Of a DNA stretch of 64,000 nucleotides, positions 24,815 through 33,853 are shown piece by piece. The notes under the pieces were generated by a model. It saw nothing but the letters and a program-made list of their open reading frames with translations. It was not told where the DNA came from and did not search any database. This stretch comes from Nevskiales bacterium (GTDB lineage: Bacteria > Pseudomonadota > Gammaproteobacteria > Nevskiales > Nevskiaceae), in the NCBI GenBank assembly GCA_028698335.1, contig JAQVDP010000006.1:62001-126000 (forward strand). The letters are read 5' to 3'. A program made the translations under genes and the position numbers. Numbering within the stretch: the first letter of the stretch is position 1; every line of letters starts with the position of its first letter.

Positions 24815-25636
24815 ATGCCAGTGGTGAGATCCGATTGGGGGGTGCTGTCCTATCGCTGCAGTGGGGCCGGTCCGGCATTGCTGCTGCTCCATGGTCTGGG
24901 TTCCAGCAGCCGCGACTGGGCGCCCCAGATCGAGGCCTTCGCGCAGCGTCATACGGTGATCGCGCCCGACTTCAGGGGGCATGGGCAGTCCTCGCGGATC
25001 GCCGGTGGGGTGACGATCCGGGACTTCGCGGCCGATGCGGCTGCGGTGCTGTCGCATGCCGGATTTTCCAGCGCGGACGTGGTCGGGCTGTCGCTCGGCG
25101 GTGCGGTTGCGTTCCAGATGGCTCTCGACCAGCCCCAGGAGGTGCGCTCGCTGACGATCGTCAACAGTGCGCCGGCCTTCGTCGCGCAGCGCTGGCGCGA
25201 GCGGGTGATGCTGGTGCAGCGCCGGGCGCTGGTGCGGCTGATGAGCATGCAGCGCATGGGCCAGGCACTGGCCAAGCGGCTGTTTCCGGACGATGCCGCG
25301 CTGCAGGCGCAGTTCATCGAGCGTTTCGCCGAGAACGACAAGGCCAGCTATCGCGCCACGCTCGACGCGCTGATCGGCTGGAGCGTCGCCGACCGCATCG
25401 GGCAGATCGCGGTGCCGACGCTGGTGGTTGGCGCCGACCAGGACTACACCCCGGTCGCGGCGAAGCAGGCCTATGTCGATCAGATGCCCAACGCGCGCCT
25501 GGCGGTGATCGAGAACGCGCATCATGCGGTCACCGCGGAGCGGCCGCAGGCTTTCAACCGGGTACTGGCGGAGTTTCTCGATGCCGCGCGCAGCGATGCC
25601 GGCACCGGGGCGCCGGCCGGCGAGGCCGTGTCGTGA
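24815..25636 (+). CDS. Alpha/beta hydrolase
   Basis: 273 residues from the ATG just after the leader palindrome. LLLLHGLGSSSRDW is the oxyanion region, GLSLGG holds the nucleophile Ser, GADQDYTP the acid and NAHHAV the catalytic His. No signal peptide is seen, so it is probably cytoplasmic. It resembles 3-oxoadipate enol-lactonase/esterase-type enzymes, but the substrate is unknown. First gene of a six-gene operon under the TetR operators; its stop overlaps the next gene's GTG start by four bases. Confidence 0.9.
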   Translation: MPVVRSDWGVLSYRCSGAGPALLLLHGLGSSSRDWAPQIEAFAQRHTVIAPDFRGHGQSSRIAGGVTIRDFAADAAAVLSHAGFSSADVVGLSLGGAVAFQMALDQPQEVRSLTIVNSAPAFVAQRWRERVMLVQRRALVRLMSMQRMGQALAKRLFPDDAALQAQFIERFAENDKASYRATLDALIGWSVADRIGQIAVPTLVVGADQDYTPVAAKQAYVDQMPNARLAVIENAHHAVTAERPQAFNRVLAEFLDAARSDAGTGAPAGEAVS

Positions 25637-27135
25637 GCGTCGGGCGCCTGGCCGCGGCGGTATTGCTGCTGTGGAGCGGATGGAGCTGGGCGGCGGCTGC
25701 GAGCGTGCCGGCGCCGGTGCGCGTCGCGACCGGTCTGGTCCAGGGCCACATCGCCGGAAACACGGTCCGCTACCTCGGCATCCCGTACGCGGCGCCGCCG
25801 GTGGGCGCGTTGCGCTGGCAGCCGCCGCGCGCCCCGGCGGCGTGGGACGGCGTGCTCGACGCCGCGCGGTTCAGTCCGGCCTGCATCCAGATGGGCGGCT
25901 ACTTCGGCAGCGACGATCCGGCCACCTTCGGCAAACCCTTCGGTGACGAGGACTGCCTGTACCTGAACGTGTGGACGCCGGCGCCGGTGGACGCACCGCG
26001 ACCGGTACTGGTTTTCATCCACGGTGGCGCCGGTGTCGCCGGCGCCACGTCGCTCGGCGTCTACGATGCGACGCGCCTGGCCGGCGAACTCGGTGCCGTC
26101 GTCGTCAGCATGAACTACCGCCTGGGATTCTTCGGCGCGATGCCGGTCGCCGAGGTGCAACAGGATCATGCCGCGAGCTTCGGCCTGCTCGACCAGTTGC
26201 AGGCCTTGCGCTGGGTCCGCGACAACATCGCCGCATTCGGTGGTGATCCGGACAACGTCACGGTCATGGGGCACTCCGCCGGCGGAGTCGCGATCTGGAC
26301 CATGCTGCGCGCGGAGGCGGCGTCCGGCCTGTTCACGCGCGCGATCGTGCTGTCGGGCATTCCGCTGCGCGTGAATCCGGACAAGACGCGCGAATACGGC
26401 GACGAACTGTTGCGGCGTCTGCTGCGGCGCGACGGGATGCTCGATCGCGACGACGATCTGGATGCGGTGCGCGGGCAGATGGGCGGCGACGCGCTGCGCG
26501 ACTACCTGTATGCGCTCGATGCCGGCGGGATCATCGAGGCCGCCGGCGAGCTGAAGCCGCAGGCGGCCGAGCCGGACGACGGCGATGACGTGCTCAACCC
26601 GGTGCCGACCATCGTCGGTTCGGTCGGCAGCGAAGCGAGCATGCTGCTGCTCAAGCGCTATCTCGAACACGACACGCTGGCGTTCTGGGACCTGATCAAC
26701 AGCGGCCGTTCCGATCTGCGCGTGTCCGACTTCTTCGGTTCCTGGACCTACCTGAAATTCCGGGTGTCGACGTACTTCGCCAATCGCACGCTGCGTGGGC
26801 TGGTGGATCGCAGCGCGGACCGGCTCGCGGCGACGTCGGTGCCGGTCTTCCGCTACGCCTTCGAGTGGGACCGCATGCCGCAGCCCTGGCGCAAGCTGTT
26901 CGGTGCCTATCACGGCATCGACGTGCCCTTCTTGTTCGGCAACTTCCTCGACGGGACACCGAACTTCTCGAAGTTCACCTGGGCGCCGCAGACGGTTGCC
27001 GAGCGTGAGGCCATCCATGCGGCACTGGTGGCCGGACTCCGGGGTTTCGTCGAATCGGGCGATCCGGCCCGTTACCCCGGCGCCATCGAGTGGAAACGCT
27101 GGGACCAGAAACACCATTACACGGTCGTCCGCTAG
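25633..27135 (+). CDS. Type B carboxylesterase
   Basis: 500 residues from a GTG start (GTGA overlap with the previous stop). A signal peptide (RLAAAVLLLWSGWSWAAAA) suggests export to the periplasm or beyond. Family motifs are RYLGIPYAAPPVGALRWQPP, EDCLYLNVWTP, the catalytic-Ser motif GHSAGG after GDPDNVTVM, and a C-terminal His in AYHGIDVPFLFG. Such enzymes hydrolyse carboxylic esters. Next to a TonB receptor and other hydrolases, it probably cleaves the compound being imported. The TonB-receptor gene follows after 37 bp. Confidence 0.92.
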   Translation: MSVGRLAAAVLLLWSGWSWAAAASVPAPVRVATGLVQGHIAGNTVRYLGIPYAAPPVGALRWQPPRAPAAWDGVLDAARFSPACIQMGGYFGSDDPATFGKPFGDEDCLYLNVWTPAPVDAPRPVLVFIHGGAGVAGATSLGVYDATRLAGELGAVVVSMNYRLGFFGAMPVAEVQQDHAASFGLLDQLQALRWVRDNIAAFGGDPDNVTVMGHSAGGVAIWTMLRAEAASGLFTRAIVLSGIPLRVNPDKTREYGDELLRRLLRRDGMLDRDDDLDAVRGQMGGDALRDYLYALDAGGIIEAAGELKPQAAEPDDGDDVLNPVPTIVGSVGSEASMLLLKRYLEHDTLAFWDLINSGRSDLRVSDFFGSWTYLKFRVSTYFANRTLRGLVDRSADRLAATSVPVFRYAFEWDRMPQPWRKLFGAYHGIDVPFLFGNFLDGTPNFSKFTWAPQTVAEREAIHAALVAGLRGFVESGDPARYPGAIEWKRWDQKHHYTVVR

Positions 27136-27172
27136 ACGACCCCGTTCGCACAGTGCGACGTTGGAGAGAGAG

Positions 27173-29866
27173 ATGCGGGATCAGACACGGTGCGCCGGAG
27201 GTACGGCGCGGCTGACGGCGCTCGCCGGAATCGGGCTGGCGCTGGGGATGTTCGCAAGCGGGCTGCATGCGCAGGCCGCGGGCGACGAGGATTTCGACGA
27301 GCTGCTGTCGTCGATCCTGAGCGACGATGCGCCGGCGGAGGCGGGCGCGGGTGACGACGGTGGCGGCCGGGACCAGGCGCAGGCCGTCGCCCCGGCCGCG
27401 CCGGCGCCCGAAGCGGCGGCCGGTGCCGGCCCGGACGAGGCCGATCCGGATGCGCCGGAGACGGTCGCGACGGTGCCGGTCGAACCGCTGACCCCCGCGC
27501 CCACGCCGACCCCGGTCCCGCCGCCCTCGTCGAAGCGGCTCGAGGAGATCGTGGTCGTCGCGCAGAAGAAGGCCGAGCCGATCCAGGACGTGCCGATCTC
27601 GATCTCGGTGATCGACGAGCAGTTCATCGAGGAGTGGTCGATCACCGACCTCAACACCACGGTGCTGTACACCCCCAACGTCAAGGTCGCCGATGCCGGC
27701 TACTTCATCCTGCCGCGTATCCGCGGTTTCGGGACCGACCAGAACAACAAGGCGTTCGAACCGCCGGCGGGCGTTGCGATCGACGGCATTCCGTATACGC
27801 GGCTGGAGTACTTCACGTCGGCGCTGTTCGATCTGGCGCGCATGGAGGTCTACCGCGGGCCGCAGGGGACGGCCTTCGGCAAGAACACCACCGCCGGCCT
27901 GATCCATCTGATCACCAATTCGCCGACCGACGAGTACCAGGGCTTCGTCGACATCCAGTACGGCGACTTCGACCGCCGTCGCCTCGAAGGGGCCGTCGGC
28001 GGGCCGATGATTCCGGGCTTCCTCAACTTCCGCGTCGCCGGGCTCAGCGACGATCGCACCGGCTTCGTCCGCAACAGCGCGACGGTGTCGCTCAATGGCG
28101 CGCCCGAATACGGCCGCGGCAACAACCGCAAGGGCGTCCGGCTCAAGCTCGACTTCGTCGATCTGTTCGGATCCAGCCTGCGCCTGACCGCCGAGAAGGT
28201 CGACATCGAGGCGCTCGGTGCCGGCATCGAGCTGTTCGATGTCTCCGACACGATGCGGGCGGCGATCCTGCGCTACGACCCCGCGACCGACTTCGAGCGC
28301 GCCAACTACGTCAACACGATCAACGATCCGGATTACCGTAGGATCGCGCTGGAGACCTACAACGCGGAGTGGCGTCTCGACATCGGCGAATGGGAGCTGG
28401 TCGGCCTCGGCGGCTACTCGGTGCTCGACGGCGACGCCGCGCTCGATACCGACATCTCGCCGGTGCCGGCGATCGCCGCATTCGATTCCGACCGCTCGCC
28501 GACGACGACCGCGGAGTTCAGGCTCGAGTCGCCCGAGCTGGATGGCCTGCTGGGCCTGCCGAGCCTGTTCGGCATGGATCTCGGTTACAGCAACATCCTG
28601 GCCGGACTGTACTACCAGAAGCGCGAGATCCAGGGCGACGGTATCCGCTACCGCATCGGCCTGTCGTATCTCGACCTGCTCCTGGCCAGCACCCTCGACA
28701 ATCCCAGCAGCCCGGTGCCGGATCTGGTCTCGGGCATCGTCGCCGCGCTGTTTCCGCTGATCCCGCCGATCGGGGGCATCGCCGATTCGGCGTACTCGGA
28801 GGAAGCGACGCAGGACTTCGATCAGAGCGCCGACGCGCAGGCCGTGTTCGCGCAGCTGCAGTGGCAGCTCACGCCGGTATGGGGTCTGGAGTACGGCATC
28901 CGCTTCAACCAGGAGACCAAGGATGCGCATTTCAACATGTACTACAGTTCCGACGCCGCGCTGCTGCTGCCGCTGCTGGGCGTCGAGGAATACGAGCGCG
29001 ACCTGAGCTTGAGCGAGGACAACGTCGCGCATCGCGTGTCGCTCAATTTCGAGCCGAGCGAGGAGATCGGTCTGTTCCTGCACTGGGCCAAGGGCTTCCG
29101 GGGCGGCGGCTTCAACGCGTTCTCCTATCGGGGCGACGTCGAGGAGCTGATCTACGGCCCCGAATCCGCCACCGACTGGGGGCTCGACTTCAAGTCCACC
29201 CTGCTGGACGGGCGCATGCGCCTGAACGTGTCGCTGTTCCGGCTCGACGTGGATGACTTCCAGGTGCTGGTCGGCCTGCCCACCAACAGCCCGCTCGGCA
29301 TCGGCCTGGGCGGCAGCAAGGTGGAGAATGCGTCCAAGGCGCGCTCGCAGGGCATCGAGGCGGACATGACCTGGCTGGTGTTCGACTGGTTCACGCTGTT
29401 CTCGACCTTCGGCCTCAACGACACCGAATACCTCGACTTCACCACCAACACCTGCTTCCCGGACAACAAGGACACCGACGGCGACGGCGACACGCACTGC
29501 GACGCCACCGGCAAGCCGTTCCCGCTGACGCCGAAATACACCGGCACGATGCTCGGCATGATCACCGTGCCGCTGTCGCGCAGCGGGCTGGCGATGCAGA
29601 TCGGCGGCGGCTTCGACTATCAGTCCAGTCAATACACCAACACCAGTCTGGATGACCGCTACACCCAGGGGCCGGTCACGCGCTGGCGCGCGACGATCGG
29701 CTTCGGCCATGCCTTCGACGGCTGGTCGTTCCGGCTGCAGGGCGAGAACCTGACCAACGAGAAGGTCACGGTGCGCCAGGGCCAGATCATCAAGGGCGCG
29801 GTGGTCGAGGGCATCGAGGCCCCGCGCACGATCTACGCGACCTTCCGGTACAACTTCGGACGCTGA
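27173..29866 (+). CDS. TonB-dependent outer-membrane receptor
   Basis: 897 residues. A signal peptide (about 1-34, ending LHAQA) is followed by an unusual acidic/Ala/Pro-rich extension to about residue 118. Then come EEIVVVAQK (TonB-box-like), the plug domain (DVPISISVID; RIRGFGTDQNNK; MEVYRGPQGTAFGKNTTAGLIHLIT) and the 22-strand barrel ending ATFRYNFGR. An insert with the calcium-loop-like sequence DTDGDGDTHCDA lies near residue 770. Receptors of this type import compounds too large or scarce for porins. Its place between an esterase and an M28-like lipoprotein suggests substrate uptake; the compound is unknown. GGAGAGAGAG precedes the ATG. Confidence 0.93.
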   Translation: MRDQTRCAGGTARLTALAGIGLALGMFASGLHAQAAGDEDFDELLSSILSDDAPAEAGAGDDGGGRDQAQAVAPAAPAPEAAAGAGPDEADPDAPETVATVPVEPLTPAPTPTPVPPPSSKRLEEIVVVAQKKAEPIQDVPISISVIDEQFIEEWSITDLNTTVLYTPNVKVADAGYFILPRIRGFGTDQNNKAFEPPAGVAIDGIPYTRLEYFTSALFDLARMEVYRGPQGTAFGKNTTAGLIHLITNSPTDEYQGFVDIQYGDFDRRRLEGAVGGPMIPGFLNFRVAGLSDDRTGFVRNSATVSLNGAPEYGRGNNRKGVRLKLDFVDLFGSSLRLTAEKVDIEALGAGIELFDVSDTMRAAILRYDPATDFERANYVNTINDPDYRRIALETYNAEWRLDIGEWELVGLGGYSVLDGDAALDTDISPVPAIAAFDSDRSPTTTAEFRLESPELDGLLGLPSLFGMDLGYSNILAGLYYQKREIQGDGIRYRIGLSYLDLLLASTLDNPSSPVPDLVSGIVAALFPLIPPIGGIADSAYSEEATQDFDQSADAQAVFAQLQWQLTPVWGLEYGIRFNQETKDAHFNMYYSSDAALLLPLLGVEEYERDLSLSEDNVAHRVSLNFEPSEEIGLFLHWAKGFRGGGFNAFSYRGDVEELIYGPESATDWGLDFKSTLLDGRMRLNVSLFRLDVDDFQVLVGLPTNSPLGIGLGGSKVENASKARSQGIEADMTWLVFDWFTLFSTFGLNDTEYLDFTTNTCFPDNKDTDGDGDTHCDATGKPFPLTPKYTGTMLGMITVPLSRSGLAMQIGGGFDYQSSQYTNTSLDDRYTQGPVTRWRATIGFGHAFDGWSFRLQGENLTNEKVTVRQGQIIKGAVVEGIEAPRTIYATFRYNFGR

Positions 29867-29867
29867 C

Positions 29868-31376
29868 ATGACGATTCCATCAAGGACGATCGGGGCGCTC
29901 GTGGCCGTCGCAGTGCTGGCCGCCTGCGGGGCCTGCGCATCGCTGCAGTCGCCGGCACCATCGGCGGCGACGCCGCAGCTGGCGTCATCGCAGCAGGTGA
30001 TGGACTGGATCGCGCAGATCGAGGCCCGGGGATTCCGGCGCCCCGCGTATCCCGCCGATGCGTGGACCGAGCAGTGGCTGCGTGAGCGGCTCATCGAGTT
30101 CGGGCTGCAGAACGTCACGCTCGACCCGATCGAGGTGATGCGCTGGGAGCCGCAGCAGTGGTCGCTGCAGGTCTGGCACGACGGCGACGCCGATCAGGTT
30201 CTGGAACTCGAATCCTGGCCGGTGCCGTTGTCGGCCGGCGCCGAGGCCCTGGAGGGCGAGCTGGTGCTGTCGCCGCAGCCCGGTGCGCACGTGGCCGGCA
30301 AGATCGCCGTGGTCGGACTCGAACTGATGGCCTGGCCGCAGGCGCGCATGCGCGACAAGGTCGCCACCTGGGCCTACGACCCCGCCGGCGAGCTCGACAC
30401 GCTGACCCAGGTCCTGCCGATGAGCGAGCGCTTCCAGAAGATCATGGATCCGGAAATCGCCGCCGGCGCGATCGGCTTCATCGGCATCCTGGATTTTCCC
30501 TGGGAGACCGACCGCTACTACAACCCCTACGATGCCCGGCCGCGCCCGATTCCGGGTCTGTATCTGAACCGGGCCAACGGTGAGCGGCTCAAGGCCTTCA
30601 TGGCCGAAGGTCCCGTTCATGCCCGCATCAGCCTGCGGCGTCTGCAGGCGCCCGCGATGTCGCACAACGTGATGGGGTCGCTGCCCGGCCGCTCGGACGA
30701 CTGGGTCGTGATCGGTTCGCATCATGACGGTCCGTGGAACTCCGCGGTCGAGGACGCCAGCGGCACCGCGCTGGTGCTGGCCCAGGCCTACTACTGGTCG
30801 CAGCTGCCGCAGGAGCAGCGGCCCCACAACATGCTGTTCCTGCTCAACGGCGGGCACATGTCCGGTGGCGCCGGCCTGCATCACTTCGCCGAAACGCAGA
30901 AGGATTTTCTGGAACGGCAGGTCGTGGCCGAGATCCACCTGGAGCATGCGGCGCGCGAGGCGCGTGCCGTCGACGGCAAGCTGGTGCCGACTGACAAACC
31001 CGAGGTGCGCTGGTGGTTCACCAGCTTCATTCCGCGACTGGAACAGAGCGTCGCGCGGGCGATCTGCAAGGAGAGGCTCGAACGCTCGCTGATCATGCCG
31101 GTCGAGGGTTTTCCGTCGCCCGGACGCAAGCATCCGCCGACCGATGCCGCGTTCTTTCACCCGTCGGCACCGATCGTCAGCTTCCTGACCGCGCCGATGT
31201 ATCTGTTCGACCCCGCAGATCGGCTGGACATGGTGCACGAACCATCGCTGCTGCCGCTGACGCGCGCGGTGATCGACATCGTCAACGATCTCGACGGGGT
31301 CGGCGCCGCCGAGATCCGTGAGGGGATATACGCGCCGCCACGGCCGCAGAAGATGTCCGGCTGTCCGGCGTCCTGA
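29868..31376 (+). CDS. Divergent M28-family peptidase-like lipoprotein
   Basis: 502 residues, starting one base after the receptor stop codon. The lipobox LAAC (Cys20) marks a lipoprotein. Residues about 120-250 resemble the PA-like insert, and SHHDGPWNSAVEDASGTA (His285, Asp287, Asp296) matches the first zinc ligands of M28 enzymes. The normal catalytic Glu-Glu position is NGGHMSGG instead, and the later ligand regions read EIHLEHAARE and FFHPSAPIVSF, unlike the family norm. It may have lost or altered the peptidase reaction, perhaps binding or cutting an unusual ester/amide. Its close linkage to the TonB receptor suggests substrate processing at the cell surface or in the periplasm. Confidence 0.75.
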   Translation: MTIPSRTIGALVAVAVLAACGACASLQSPAPSAATPQLASSQQVMDWIAQIEARGFRRPAYPADAWTEQWLRERLIEFGLQNVTLDPIEVMRWEPQQWSLQVWHDGDADQVLELESWPVPLSAGAEALEGELVLSPQPGAHVAGKIAVVGLELMAWPQARMRDKVATWAYDPAGELDTLTQVLPMSERFQKIMDPEIAAGAIGFIGILDFPWETDRYYNPYDARPRPIPGLYLNRANGERLKAFMAEGPVHARISLRRLQAPAMSHNVMGSLPGRSDDWVVIGSHHDGPWNSAVEDASGTALVLAQAYYWSQLPQEQRPHNMLFLLNGGHMSGGAGLHHFAETQKDFLERQVVAEIHLEHAAREARAVDGKLVPTDKPEVRWWFTSFIPRLEQSVARAICKERLERSLIMPVEGFPSPGRKHPPTDAAFFHPSAPIVSFLTAPMYLFDPADRLDMVHEPSLLPLTRAVIDIVNDLDGVGAAEIREGIYAPPRPQKMSGCPAS

Positions 31377-31404
31377 ATCGGCACGGCACCAGACACCAGG
31401 AGAA

Positions 31405-32175
31405 ATGGCCATGCATGCCGTACGTCAGCGGTTGCCTTTGATTGCGATGTTGCTGTGCGCGTTCTGCAGTTCCGCGGCTCGGGCCGAAACCTTCGTGTTG
31501 GTGCATGGTGCCTGGGGTGGTGGCTGGACCTACCAGGCACTGGACCGGTTGCTGACCCGGCAGGGACACGTCGTCTATCGCCCGACGCTGACCGGGCTGG
31601 GTGAACGCGTGCATCTGGCATCGCCGGACATCACGCTGGACACGCACATCCAGGACGTGGTCAACGTCATCCTCTACGAGGATCTGCACGACATCACGTT
31701 GGTCGGTCACAGCTACGGCGGCATGGTCGTCACCGGTGTCGCCGACCGCGTGCCGGACCGTATCGCGCACCTGGTCTATCTGGACGCCGTGGTCCCCGGC
31801 GACGGCGAGAGTCTGCTCGATATCCATCGCAAGCGCGCCGGCATGCTCGAAAAGCTGACGCAGGAAGGCTTCGTGCGTTTTCCGCGCGACACCCGCGACT
31901 ATCCGCCGCCGAAGAACGTGCCGCAGCCGCTGCAGACCGTGACCGGACCGCTGCACCTGCAGCACCAGACGCCGCCGGCTATTCCGACCACCTACATCCT
32001 GACCGTCGCGGAAGGGCAGAAGCCCGAGGATGACGACTTTGCGCCGCAGGCCGAACGGGCGCGCCAGCGTGGATGGACGCTCATGCAGATGACCGGCGAT
32101 CACAACGTCCAGCGCACGGCGCCGCAGGCCGTGGCCGAGAGGCTGCTGGAGATCGCCGGCCAGGACGGCCGCTGA
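31405..32175 (+). CDS. Exported alpha/beta hydrolase (salicylate-esterase-like)
   Basis: 256 residues from an ATG with AGGAGA upstream (an ATG two codons later is also possible). MAMHAVRQRLPLIAMLLCAFCSSAARA is a signal peptide, so it is likely periplasmic. TFVLVHGAWGGGWTYQAL opens the fold, GHSYGG holds the nucleophile, and the end has GDHNVQ with the catalytic His. The family includes plant methylesterase-like enzymes acting on small aromatic or fatty esters. It is separated from the M28-like gene by 28 bp and from the acyl-CoA ligase gene by 3 bp. Confidence 0.9.
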   Translation: MAMHAVRQRLPLIAMLLCAFCSSAARAETFVLVHGAWGGGWTYQALDRLLTRQGHVVYRPTLTGLGERVHLASPDITLDTHIQDVVNVILYEDLHDITLVGHSYGGMVVTGVADRVPDRIAHLVYLDAVVPGDGESLLDIHRKRAGMLEKLTQEGFVRFPRDTRDYPPPKNVPQPLQTVTGPLHLQHQTPPAIPTTYILTVAEGQKPEDDDFAPQAERARQRGWTLMQMTGDHNVQRTAPQAVAERLLEIAGQDGR

Positions 32176-32178
32176 CCG

Positions 32179-33834
32179 ATGATGGAGACCCCCGCCATGC
32201 CGCATCCCGAACCACTCGTCGCCAGCGAGGCCTACGCCTACCCGTTGCTGATCAAGCAGCTGTGGCATGCGCCGCTGAACAATACCCCCGATCAGGAAAT
32301 CGTCTATCGCGATCGGGTCCGTTACCGCTATCGCGATCTGCGCCAACGCGTCGGCCGCCTGGCCAGCGCGCTGGCCGAACAGGGCGTCGGCTTCGGCGAC
32401 AGCGTCGCGGTGATGGACTGGGACAGCCACCGCTATCTGGAAGCCTATTACGCGGTGCCGATGATGGGCGCGGTGCTGATGACGGTGAACATCCGCCTGT
32501 CACCGGAACAGATCCTCTACACGCTGAATCACGCGCGTCCCAGGGTCGTGCTGCTCAATGCCGACTTCGCGCCCGTGTATCTGGAGATTCGCGACCAGTT
32601 GCAGAGCGTCGAGCGCGTCATCTGGATCAGCGACGACGACGCGCCGATGCCGGACTATGCGCACGCCAGCTACGAAGCGCTGCTGGCGTCGGCATCGGCC
32701 GCGTTCGAGTTTCCGGACTTCGACGAGAACACCCGCGCCACCACCTTCTACACCACCGGCACCACCGGGTTGCCCAAGGGCGTCTATTACAGCCATCGGC
32801 AGCTGGTGTTGCTGGCACTGGCCGGCATGGCGGCCCTGGCCAGCCCGGCGAGCCAGCAGCGCTTCCATCGCGGCGACGTCTACATGCCGCTGACGCCGAT
32901 GTTCCACGTGCACGCCTGGGCGATGCCGTATGTGGCCCTGCAACTGGGCGTCAAGCAGGTGTATCCGGGGCGCTACGTTCCGGAGCAGATCCTGCGCCTG
33001 ATCCAGGCTGAACGCGTGACGTTCTCGCACTGTGTGCCGACGGTGCTGCAGATGCTGCTGGCGCAGCTGCCGCAGGACTCGAAGGCGCTGTCGGGCTGGA
33101 AGGTGGTGATCGGCGGCTCGGCGCTGCCGACCGGATTGGCGCAGGCCGCCTGCGGATTCGGCATCGACGTCTTCGCAGGCTACGGCATGTCGGAGACCGG
33201 CCCGATCGTGACGATCGCGCAGCTCAGCCCGGACGTGGAACAGCAGGATGCGGCGACGCAGCTCGCGCACCGCTGCCGCGCCGGCATGGCGATTCCGCTG
33301 GTCGACCTGCGCATCGTCGAACCCGACATGCACGACGTGCCCCGGGACGGCAGCAGCAGCGGCGAGATCGTCGTGCGCGCGCCGTGGCTGACGCAGGGGT
33401 ATCTCGGCAACGCCGAGGCCTCCGACGAACTGTGGGCCGGCGGCTATCTGCACACGCAGGACATCGGTCTGTTCGACGGTGCCTATCTGCGGATCACCGA
33501 CCGCATCAAGGACGTCATCAAGACCGGCGGCGAGTGGGTGTCCTCGGTCCAGATCGAGGATTACATCTCCCAGCTCGACGCGGTCAATGAAGTGGCGGTG
33601 ATCGGTGCCAGGGACGAAAAATGGGGAGAGCGACCGGTGACCCTGGTCGTGTTGCGGGACGGTCACGTGCTCAGCGAGGCGGACGTCAAGGCGTACATCG
33701 CCGCGTTCGCCGAGCGTGGAGAGATTTCGAAGTACGCGATCCCGGACACGATCCGCTTCGTCGATGCGCTGGCCAAGACCAGCGTCGGCAAATACAACAA
33801 GAAGCTGATGCGCGAGCGCTACGCCGCCGGCTGA
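32179..33834 (+). CDS. Fatty-acid/aryl acid--CoA ligase (AMP-forming)
   Basis: 551 residues. TTFYTTGTTGLPKGVYYSH is the AMP-binding P-loop, YGMSETGP the second core motif, and DIGLFDGAYLRITDRIKDVIKTGGEWVSS the hinge leading to the C-terminal domain with the catalytic Lys near the end (KTSVGKYNKK). It resembles medium-chain AlkK-type acyl-CoA ligases. Last gene of the TetR-controlled operon, it likely activates the acid released by the operon's esterases for beta-oxidation. Confidence 0.92.
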   Translation: MMETPAMPHPEPLVASEAYAYPLLIKQLWHAPLNNTPDQEIVYRDRVRYRYRDLRQRVGRLASALAEQGVGFGDSVAVMDWDSHRYLEAYYAVPMMGAVLMTVNIRLSPEQILYTLNHARPRVVLLNADFAPVYLEIRDQLQSVERVIWISDDDAPMPDYAHASYEALLASASAAFEFPDFDENTRATTFYTTGTTGLPKGVYYSHRQLVLLALAGMAALASPASQQRFHRGDVYMPLTPMFHVHAWAMPYVALQLGVKQVYPGRYVPEQILRLIQAERVTFSHCVPTVLQMLLAQLPQDSKALSGWKVVIGGSALPTGLAQAACGFGIDVFAGYGMSETGPIVTIAQLSPDVEQQDAATQLAHRCRAGMAIPLVDLRIVEPDMHDVPRDGSSSGEIVVRAPWLTQGYLGNAEASDELWAGGYLHTQDIGLFDGAYLRITDRIKDVIKTGGEWVSSVQIEDYISQLDAVNEVAVIGARDEKWGERPVTLVVLRDGHVLSEADVKAYIAAFAERGEISKYAIPDTIRFVDALAKTSVGKYNKKLMRERYAAG

Positions 33835-33853
33835 GGCCGGCGCGGCGGCAGGC

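Noticed and set aside
33825-33842. CGCCGGC/GCCGGCG hairpin at the end of the acyl-CoA ligase gene
   Set aside because: It lacks a T-run and overlaps the stop codon; it may be chance in such GC-rich sequence.
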